In this document: positions 6,951 through 12,436 of the stretch, in pieces | Layout of the letters: each line of letters starts with the position of its first letter | Numbering within the stretch: position 1 is the stretch's first letter | Assembly: GCA_047635255.1 (NCBI GenBank) | Contig: JBLIIR010000037.1 | Coordinates: 1 to 12,436 of the forward strand | Source: Porticoccus sp047635255 | GTDB taxonomy: Bacteria; Pseudomonadota; Gammaproteobacteria; Pseudomonadales; Porticoccaceae | Reading direction: 5' to 3' | Length of the DNA: 12,436 bases | Notes under the pieces: model-generated | Database searches by the model: none | Told to the model about the DNA's origin: nothing | What the model saw: only the letters and a program-made list of their open reading frames with translations | Position numbers and translations under genes: made by a program

Positions 6951-7059
6951 ATAAGACTGCTTCAGTGCAAACCAGTTTTAATAGATTTTTTATAAATTGG
7001 CCTTGTTGAATATAGTTCATATATTTCATGAGGTCTTACATAACAGTTGGAGAATGCTA

Positions 7060-7353
7060 ATGAAAATTCGCCCCCTACACGACCGCGTTGTTGTTCGTCG
7101 AAAGGAAGAAGAAGAAAAAACTGCAGGCGGTATTTTATTGCCTGGTTCTGCTAAAGAAAAGCCAAATCAAGGCACTGTGATTGCTGTAGGATCGGGCAAG
7201 GTCTTAGACAGTGGTGAGGTGCGTCCAGTAGACGTAAAACTGGGAGACATAGTTGTTTTTGGTAAGTATGCCGGTAGTGATACCATTGAGATCGACGGAG
7301 AAGAATTGGTTATTCTTGGTGAAAATGACATCAAAGCAGTTATGGTTAACTAG
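7060..7353 (+). CDS. groES: GroES, 10 kDa co-chaperonin
   Basis: This is a 97-residue co-chaperonin, the family length. Seven copies form the lid that closes the GroEL chamber and times ATP-driven folding in the cytosol. The mobile loop is at about residues 16-33, with the GroEL-binding tripeptide in GGILLPG. The N-terminus MKIRPLHDRVVV and the C-terminal LVILGENDIKAVM are typical. An open frame extends 21 codons upstream of the ATG at 7060, but homologues begin here and GGAG (7049-7052) lies 7 bases before it. The ATG at 7054 would leave only one base of spacing. It is co-transcribed with groEL (72-base gap, no terminator) from the sigma-32 promoter at 6922-6950. Confidence 0.97.
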   Translation: MKIRPLHDRVVVRRKEEEEKTAGGILLPGSAKEKPNQGTVIAVGSGKVLDSGEVRPVDVKLGDIVVFGKYAGSDTIEIDGEELVILGENDIKAVMVN

Positions 7354-7425
7354 CAATTAATATAATTTGATCTACTGTTTAATTAGAACACACGTTTCAA
7401 TGAATTTTTAAGAAAGGAAAATATC

Positions 7426-9093
7426 ATGTCGGACAAAGAAGTCAAATTTGGAGATAGTGCACGCAACCCGATGTTGAGGGGCGTTAATGTACTCGCGGAT
7501 GCTGTAAAGGTAACACTCGGCCCAAAAGGGCGAAATGTAGTTTTAGAAAAATCATACGGTGCCCCCGTAGTTACTAAAGATGGAGTTTCCGTAGCAAAAG
7601 AAATTAATCTTAAAGATAAGTTTGAGAATATGGGCGCTCAGATGGTTAAAGAAGTTGCATCCAAGGCCTCTGATGATGCTGGCGATGGAACTACAACAGC
7701 CACTGTGCTGGCGCAGTCTATTGTAAACGAAGGCTTAAAATCAGTAGCTGCGGGCATGAATCCAATGGATTTAAAGCGTGGAATTGATAAAGCGGTTACT
7801 GCGGCTGCCGAGCAAATTGCTGCTATGGCTAAACCTTGCTCAGATACAAAAGCTATCGCTCAAGTAGGAACTATATCGGCCAACAGTGATACGCATGTCG
7901 GTGACATTATTGCCAAGGCAATGGAAAAGGTTGGAAAGGAAGGTGTCATTACAGTTGAAGATGGTACTGGTCTTGAAAATGAGCTGGATATTGTTGAAGG
8001 AATGCAGTTTGATCGGGGCTACCTTTCTCCGTATTTTGTCAACAATCAAGAAACCATGGGTGTCGAGCATGAGAGCCCATATATCTTACTTTACGATAAG
8101 AAAATTTCCAACATTCGCGATTTGCTTCCCTTGCTTGAAAGCGTAGCAAAAGCTGGCCGTCCGCTCATGATCATTGCTGAAGATGTTGAAGGCGAAGCTC
8201 TGGCGACACTGGTTGTAAATAATTTACGCGGCATAGTAAAAGTTGCAGCATGTAAGGCCCCTGGTTTTGGCGACCGTCGTAAAGCTATGCTTGAAGATAT
8301 AGCCGTTCTTACGGGGGGTACTGTGATTTCCGAAGAAGTAGGAATGGAGCTTGAGGCTGTAACGTTGGAGCACCTAGGTACCGCCAAACGTATCAGCATG
8401 ACCAAAGAAAACACAACTGTTGTGGATGGTGCTGGTGACAAAAAAGGTATTGTTGCTCGAGTGAAGCAAATTCGCGCACAAATTGAAGATACCTCTTCTG
8501 ATTACGATCGCGAAAAACTACAAGAGCGAGTTGCTAAACTGGCTGGCGGTGTTGCTGTCATCAAAGTGGGTGCGGCTACAGAAGTAGAAATGAAAGAAAA
8601 GAAAGCCAGAGTGGATGATGCTCTGCATGCTACTCGCGCAGCTGTTGAGGAGGGTGTTGTGCCCGGAGGCGGTGTTGCTTTGATTCGAGCTCTTCAGGGT
8701 ATCGAAGGACTGACCGGAGATAATGAGGACCAGAATGTAGGGATCAGATTAGCTCAGCGTGCCATGGAGTCCCCTCTTCGTCAGATCGTTGCAAATGCTG
8801 GAGGAGAGGCTTCGGTAGTTGTAGATAAAGTCAAAGCCGGCAAAGGTAATTTCGGTTATAACGCAGCGCTAGGTGAATATGGCGATATGATCGCTATGGG
8901 AATCCTAGATCCCGCAAAAGTAACTCGTAGCGCACTTCAGGCTGCAGCATCTATAGCGGGCTTGATGTTAACCACAGAGGCTATGGTTGCTGATTCCCCA
9001 GCAGATGATGCCGCCGCTGGCGGTGGAATGCCGGATATGGGCGGTATGGGCGGCATGGGCGGTATGGGCGGCGGTATGGGCGGTATGATGTAA
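7426..9093 (+). CDS. groEL: GroEL, 60 kDa chaperonin
   Basis: GroEL forms the double-ring ATP-dependent folding chamber and works with GroES. The 555 residues are full length, slightly longer than E. coli (548) because of a longer glycine-methionine tail. ATP-binding sequences are intact: KVTLGPKGRNVVL (28-40), AGDGTTTATVLA (85-96, with the metal-binding D87) and the DDALHATRAAVEEG segment carrying the catalytic Asp equivalent to E. coli D398. The apical domain includes SPYILLYDKKISNIR and KAPGFGDRRKAML. The N-terminus MSDKEVKFGDSARNPMLRG aligns without gaps to E. coli. AAAGGA ends 7 bases before the ATG. A rho-independent terminator follows at 9125-9160. I see no frameshift or missing key residue. 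Confidence 0.98.
   Translation: MSDKEVKFGDSARNPMLRGVNVLADAVKVTLGPKGRNVVLEKSYGAPVVTKDGVSVAKEINLKDKFENMGAQMVKEVASKASDDAGDGTTTATVLAQSIVNEGLKSVAAGMNPMDLKRGIDKAVTAAAEQIAAMAKPCSDTKAIAQVGTISANSDTHVGDIIAKAMEKVGKEGVITVEDGTGLENELDIVEGMQFDRGYLSPYFVNNQETMGVEHESPYILLYDKKISNIRDLLPLLESVAKAGRPLMIIAEDVEGEALATLVVNNLRGIVKVAACKAPGFGDRRKAMLEDIAVLTGGTVISEEVGMELEAVTLEHLGTAKRISMTKENTTVVDGAGDKKGIVARVKQIRAQIEDTSSDYDREKLQERVAKLAGGVAVIKVGAATEVEMKEKKARVDDALHATRAAVEEGVVPGGGVALIRALQGIEGLTGDNEDQNVGIRLAQRAMESPLRQIVANAGGEASVVVDKVKAGKGNFGYNAALGEYGDMIAMGILDPAKVTRSALQAAASIAGLMLTTEAMVADSPADDAAAGGGMPDMGGMGGMGGMGGGMGGMM
9037..9090 (+). repeat. Tandem GGM codon repeat in the GroEL tail
   Basis: The last 18 sense codons are almost only ATG, GGC and GGT in a 9-base ATG-GGC-GGT rhythm with one 12-base variant. 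They encode the GGM-rich C-terminal tail that lines the floor of the GroEL cavity. Such slippage-prone repeats vary in copy number between strains. This one is longer than the E. coli tail. Confidence 0.85.
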
Positions 9094-9124
9094 ACATCCT
9101 GACTTAATCTCATCAAGTCACAAG

Positions 9125-9160
9125 AAAGCTCGTAGGTTCAATACCTACGGGCTTTTTTTT
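9125..9160 (+). terminator. Rho-independent terminator after groEL
   Basis: The arms AAAGCTCGTAGGT (9125-9137) and ACCTACGGGCTTT (9143-9155) form a 13-base-pair stem with one G-T pair around the loop TCAAT. The T-run extends to 9160 (eight Ts in all). It lies 31 bases after the groEL stop. Confidence 0.92.
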
Positions 9161-9190
9161 GGAGCCTGTGTGCTAATACTGAGTACCTTG

Positions 9191-9219
9191 TTGAAGGTGG
9201 CCTCAGAACAGGCTATAGT
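9191..9219 (+). promoter_or_regulatory. Candidate sigma-70 promoter of the PuuD-like gene
   Basis: TTGAAG (9191-9196) and TATAGT (9214-9219) are separated by exactly 17 bases, matching consensus at four and five of six positions. Transcription would begin near 9226. That places the start between the groEL terminator and the ATG at 9269 and argues against translation from the in-frame GTG at 9170. Confidence 0.6.
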
Positions 9220-9268
9220 TTTGGGTATACACAACACTAGCTGTCAATTTGATACTAAGGATATAGAT

Positions 9269-9907
9269 ATGGAATTTTTTAACTTTCTCGTTCGATGGAG
9301 TCATTTGTTGTTTGGCATCACATGGATTGGGATGCTTTATTACTTTAATTTTGTTCAAGGCGGTTACTTTAAGCAGGCAACGCCTGAGGCATTGGCTGAT
9401 GCAAAATCTAAGTTGGCACCAAGTGCACTTTGGTGGTTCCGTTGGGGCGCCATGTTTACTTTTATTTCTGGGATAGTGTTACTCGGCGGGCTTTCTCATA
9501 ACCATCAGTTTAATAATTCAATTGTGATTGGCTCTACGATGGGAACCCTGATGTTCTTGAATGTCTGGTTAGTGATTTGGCCTGCGCAGCAAATAGCACT
9601 CGGAATGAAAGAAGGCGATGCCGCCAAAAACGGTGCTAAAGCTCTTTTAGCATCTAGGACCAATGTGTTGTTTTCTGCACCTATGGTCTTCGGTATGCTA
9701 GCCAGTCCTCATGGGGCTCAATGGGGTGGAAGTGGTTACGGTACTGCTGTGGGTGGGCTGGATTTAATGATCTGTTTGGTGATTATTGCAGCATTGGAAA
9801 TTAATGGCCTGATCGGCAAACAGGGGCCAATGGCTTCAGTGAAGGGTGTTATACATGGTAGCTTGACGCTAACAGCTGTGTTATTTGGTGTGCTTTATTT
9901 TTGTTAA
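9269..9907 (+). CDS. Stand-alone PuuD N-terminal-type membrane protein (Urate_ox_N / DUF989 family)
   Basis: This is a 212-residue integral membrane protein with about six helices (roughly 6-27, 53-75, 84-108, 132-146, 160-180, 193-211). Family landmarks are RWSHLLFGITWIGMLYYFN (9-27, with H12 and W19), NVWLVIWPAQQ (98-108) and SRTNVLFSAPMVFGMLASPHG (129-149). These match the membrane domain of PuuD, a urate hydroxylase that in alpha-proteobacteria also carries a C-terminal cytochrome c. Here the protein stops after the last helix and no CxxCH is present, so urate oxidation cannot be assumed. I chose the ATG at 9269 because AAGG (9257-9260) lies 8 bases upstream and the family starts here; a GTG at 9170 would add 33 residues. 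It is a single-gene unit with its own promoter and terminator. Confidence 0.8.
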   Translation: MEFFNFLVRWSHLLFGITWIGMLYYFNFVQGGYFKQATPEALADAKSKLAPSALWWFRWGAMFTFISGIVLLGGLSHNHQFNNSIVIGSTMGTLMFLNVWLVIWPAQQIALGMKEGDAAKNGAKALLASRTNVLFSAPMVFGMLASPHGAQWGGSGYGTAVGGLDLMICLVIIAALEINGLIGKQGPMASVKGVIHGSLTLTAVLFGVLYFC

Positions 9908-9929
9908 AGTATTTTGTCTTCTTAAGTTA

Positions 9930-9958
9930 AAAAAAGCCCTGAAATTCAGGGCTTTTTT
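9930..9958 (+). terminator. Rho-independent terminator after the PuuD-like gene
   Basis: The stem GCCCTG (9936-9941) pairs with CAGGGC (9947-9952) around AAATT and is extended by six A-T pairs from the flanking A- and T-runs (9930-9935 and 9953-9958). The symmetric A and T tracts could let it act on both strands, although the next gene is also on the plus strand. Confidence 0.92.
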
Positions 9959-10023
9959 CTTCCTAGAATTTTATTTTTAGGCGTGCTAGCGACGACATGC
10001 TAAAGATTAAAAGATCTACTTGA

Positions 10024-10053
10024 TAGTCAGTTTTTATGCCTATAGCGTATAAT
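10024..10053 (+). promoter_or_regulatory. Candidate sigma-70 promoter of the coiled-coil gene and fumarase
   Basis: A perfect TATAAT (10048-10053) is preceded after 18 bases by TAGTCA (10024-10029, four of six matches). Transcription would start near 10060, about 46 bases before the ATG at 10106. As no terminator separates the two downstream genes, it may serve fumarase as well. Confidence 0.5.
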
Positions 10054-10105
10054 ATAAATACTGATCTTATAGCAGCTAAATCTTTTTGCGAGGGTGTCCC
10101 AAATT

Positions 10106-10831
10106 ATGAGTAATGATGATTTTAATAGGATCGATTCCATTGTGCCTGAGAGCGATGAAAGGATAGGCAGAGGAAAAGCTTATGCTAATCAATATTCTTC
10201 CAGGGGGAGCGACTCTAGTAAAGCAAGTGGCATCCTTGCGTCATTCAGCTCCAAAGGCTATAAACTGCTTGTTTTTATTGCGGTGATTGCGGGCTATTTG
10301 CTTATATCCCAGGCGCTGCAGTTAACGCGTTTACAGGATCGCTTCAATGAGCTTGAGGCCAAAATTATCTCTACAGATGAGTCGCTTGATCAGTCGGGGG
10401 AGTTGATAGTTACAAGACTTGGAACACAAGAATCCACCTTAGTGAAGCATTGGTCTGAAATAAGAAAATTATGGGCCATTGCTTATGATAGAAATAGAAA
10501 AAATATTAGCCAGCAGCAAGAAAAAATCAAGTTGCAAGGTATCGCTTTAGAAAAGTTAAGAACTTTGACAGCAAACCAGAAAAAAGAACTTGCTAGCATG
10601 ACTGGCAAGGTGGATAAATCCGTTAAGACAGTGAACACAATGGTCGGCTCTTCTCTAGCCGCTAAGTCAGAGATAAGTGATTTAGCGGCCCAAATTCGAG
10701 CGCTATCTGTAACGGACCTTAATGCTCGTATAGCTGATAACGAGAAAGCAATTAAAGCAATTGACGCGCATCGGCTCAGTGTTAATCGTGAGATACAGCA
10801 ACTAAAAGAGTGGTTAAGTGGTAAGCCTTAA
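10106..10831 (+). CDS. Single-pass membrane protein with long coiled coil, function unknown
   Basis: I do not recognise this 241-residue protein. A polar, serine-rich N-terminus (1-50) without a cleavable signal leads to one hydrophobic helix (about 53-70, LLVFIAVIAGYLLISQAL). Helical, heptad-like sequence follows (about 72-92 and 130-237) around a central SEIRKLWAIAYDRNRKN (117-133). This suggests an N-in, C-out inner-membrane protein with a periplasmic coiled coil, like cell-division or envelope tethers, but no named domain is visible. I chose the ATG at 10106. GAGG (10090-10093) is 12 bases upstream, rather far, and an in-frame GTG at 10094 would add four residues. Fumarase follows after 62 bases on the same strand, so the two are probably co-transcribed. 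Confidence 0.75.
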   Translation: MSNDDFNRIDSIVPESDERIGRGKAYANQYSSRGSDSSKASGILASFSSKGYKLLVFIAVIAGYLLISQALQLTRLQDRFNELEAKIISTDESLDQSGELIVTRLGTQESTLVKHWSEIRKLWAIAYDRNRKNISQQQEKIKLQGIALEKLRTLTANQKKELASMTGKVDKSVKTVNTMVGSSLAAKSEISDLAAQIRALSVTDLNARIADNEKAIKAIDAHRLSVNREIQQLKEWLSGKP

Positions 10832-10893
10832 TGAGGTGATTGATCGGCCTAAAAGAAGGTGCTGATATTCTTAGCCTATACTAAAATAATTTT

Positions 10894-12429
10894 ATGGGAA
10901 AATTTCAAGTGACTGTGATCCGCCAAGACGACCTTATAGAAAGCATTGCCGATGCACTGCAGTTTATTTCTTATTACCATCCACTTGACTTTATACAAGC
11001 GATTCATCGCGCTTATGAAAGAGAAGAGTCTCAGGCAGCTAAAGACGCCATGGCTCAGATACTAATTAACTCTCGCATGTGCGCTATGGGGCATCGACCG
11101 CTTTGCCAGGATACCGGTATAGTGAATGTATTCATGAAAGTAGGTATGGATATTCAATGGCAAGGCAACATGAGTGTTACCGATATGATTAATGAGGGGG
11201 TTAGGCAGGCGTACAATCATCCGGATAACTTATTGCGAGCATCTATATTAGCTGATCCTGACGGCGCGCGAAGAAATACCGGTGACAACACACCTGCGGT
11301 TATTAGCTATGAAATTGTTCCCGGCAATAAATTAGTTATTGATGTAGCGGCAAAAGGAGGAGGGTCTGAGGCAAAGTCTAAATTTGCTATGCTGAACCCC
11401 TCTGACTCAGTGGTAGATTGGGTGTTGCAGGAAGTGCCAAAAATGGGCGCTGGTTGGTGTCCTCCTGGAATGCTTGGTATTGGTATTGGTGGTACAGCAG
11501 AAAAAGCAATGCTCTTGGCTAAAGAGTCACTAATGGAGTCTATTGATATACAAGAACTCCAAGATAGAGGACCGTCATCTCGTGCAGAAGAGCTTCGATT
11601 GGAGTTATTTAAAAAGGTTAATGATCTCGGAGTCGGCGCCCAAGGATTAGGAGGATTGACTACTGTTTTGGACGTTAAGGTCAAAGATTTCCCTGCTCAT
11701 GCAGCCAACAAGGCTGTTGCTCTGATTCCCAATTGTGCCGCTTCGCGCCATACTCACTTCACTCTTGATGGGTCGGGCCCAGCAAAGCAAACACCACCTA
11801 ATATTGAAGACTGGCCAAAAATTTCATGGGAGATAGGTGATAGCGTCAGAAAAGTTGACTTAGATAAAGTCACCAAAAATGATTTATTGGACTGGATGCC
11901 AGGTGAAACCATACTCCTTTCAGGAAAAATATTAACTGGAAGAGATGCTGCTCATAAGCGTATTGTTGAAATGATTGCTAATGGCGAAAAACCGCCTATT
12001 GATATGACTGGACGATTTATTTATTACGTGGGCCCAGTTGATCCCGTAAGGAAAGAGATTGTTGGCCCAGCAGGACCAACAACTGCAACGCGAATGGATA
12101 AGTTCACGCGCACCTTGCTTGAAAAAACTGGTCTTATTGGCATGATCGGCAAGGCCGAAAGAGGCCCAAGTGCAATTGATGCCATTAGGGATCATAAAGC
12201 TATTTATTTGATGGCTGTTGGTGGAGCCGCCTATCTGGTGTCGAAAGCTATTGTTGGCGCCAAAGTGGTGGCTTTTGAGGATCTTGGTATGGAGGCAATT
12301 TATGAATTTGAGATTGTTGATATGCCTGTTACAGTGGCTGTAGACACAAATGGTGAGTCAGTACATCGTACTGGACCAGAAATTTGGAAAACAAAAATTG
12401 AAGAGCAGGCGTTGAAGCTCGGAGAATAA
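10894..12429 (+). CDS. Class I fumarate hydratase (iron-sulfur fumarase)
   Basis: This cytosolic oxygen-sensitive enzyme interconverts fumarate and malate in the TCA cycle. The single chain of 511 residues contains both the alpha part (about 1-290) and the beta part (about 320-505), as in E. coli FumA. The three [4Fe-4S] ligands are C71 (RPLCQDTGI), C189 (GAGWCPPGM) and C281 (IPNCAASRH). Their spacing is close to that of E. coli C105, C224 and C318. KGGGSE, TGRDAAHKR and GPVDPVRKEIVGPAGPTTATRMD are further family motifs. The ATG at 10894 has no Shine-Dalgarno. GTG at 10909 may be the true start: GGGAA (10896-10900) lies about 8 bases before it, and Pseudomonas homologues, as I recall them, begin MTVIRQ. 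The stop is complete, 7 bases before the window ends. Confidence 0.96.
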   Translation: MGKFQVTVIRQDDLIESIADALQFISYYHPLDFIQAIHRAYEREESQAAKDAMAQILINSRMCAMGHRPLCQDTGIVNVFMKVGMDIQWQGNMSVTDMINEGVRQAYNHPDNLLRASILADPDGARRNTGDNTPAVISYEIVPGNKLVIDVAAKGGGSEAKSKFAMLNPSDSVVDWVLQEVPKMGAGWCPPGMLGIGIGGTAEKAMLLAKESLMESIDIQELQDRGPSSRAEELRLELFKKVNDLGVGAQGLGGLTTVLDVKVKDFPAHAANKAVALIPNCAASRHTHFTLDGSGPAKQTPPNIEDWPKISWEIGDSVRKVDLDKVTKNDLLDWMPGETILLSGKILTGRDAAHKRIVEMIANGEKPPIDMTGRFIYYVGPVDPVRKEIVGPAGPTTATRMDKFTRTLLEKTGLIGMIGKAERGPSAIDAIRDHKAIYLMAVGGAAYLVSKAIVGAKVVAFEDLGMEAIYEFEIVDMPVTVAVDTNGESVHRTGPEIWKTKIEEQALKLGE

Positions 12430-12436
12430 GTTATTC

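Noticed and set aside
7361..7366. Perfect TATAAT between groES and groEL, as an internal groEL promoter
   Set aside because: No -35 match at 16-18 bases and no TGn extension. The region is AT-rich, and co-transcription from the upstream heat-shock promoter explains groEL.
8091..8441. 116-codon minus-strand ORF opposite groEL
   Set aside because: It is a shadow of a highly conserved gene. The product is serine-rich and low in complexity, with no known domain and no ribosome binding site.
9170..9268. N-terminal extension of the PuuD-like protein from GTG 9170
   Set aside because: The extension overlaps the promoter at 9191-9219, and homologues begin at the residue encoded at 9269, which has its own Shine-Dalgarno.
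10846..10876. Imperfect hairpin (GGCCTAAAAGAA / TTCTTAGCC) before fumarase, as a terminator or riboswitch
   Set aside because: Pairing needs two bulges and no T-run follows. It is too weak to call a regulatory structure.
11307..11684. 125-codon minus-strand ORF opposite fumarase
   Set aside because: It lies fully within a conserved coding frame, with a composition typical of antisense shadow ORFs and no supporting signals.

Overview
The window reads as ordinary chromosome of a gammaproteobacterium with moderate GC content. The evidence is the gene families (MutT, YacG, AmpD, AmpG, FxsA, GroESL with a GGM tail, Pseudomonas-like single-chain class I fumarase) and a sigma-32-type heat-shock promoter rather than a CIRCE element. 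I cannot name a genus. A marine or free-living gammaproteobacterium is plausible, but that is inference. I see no mobile element, tRNA, rRNA, CRISPR array or prophage.

Layout. Positions 1-527 (+) hold the 3' end of argJ fused by a TAATG junction to mutT. Positions 524-2232 (-) hold an operon read nadC, coaE, yacG (NAD synthesis, the last step of CoA synthesis, and a gyrase-inhibiting zinc protein). It meets mutT head-on in a shared CTAG. A 230-base divergent intergenic region separates nadC from ampD (2463-3008, +). A two-gene ABC-2 exporter operon (ATPase 4102-5001, permease 3037-4092, -) lies between ampD and the muropeptide permease gene ampG (5107-6423, +). fxsA follows ampG closely, then a heat-shock promoter and groES-groEL (7060-9093), closed by a strong terminator. 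A stand-alone membrane protein of the PuuD N-terminal family (9269-9907) has its own promoter and terminator. The window ends with an unrecognised one-TM coiled-coil protein (10106-10831) and class I fumarase (10894-12429).

How the genes work together. AmpG imports anhydro-muropeptides and cytosolic AmpD cleaves their peptides, so 2.5-6.4 kb is a peptidoglycan-recycling neighbourhood with an exporter of unknown substrate inside it. FxsA beside groESL is a known gammaproteobacterial neighbourhood. The remaining genes are housekeeping metabolism (arginine, NAD, CoA, TCA cycle) and nucleotide-pool sanitation.

I did not find a convincing new multi-gene system. The least explained parts are the stand-alone PuuD-like membrane protein, the coiled-coil protein before fumarase, and the ABC exporter between ampD and ampG.
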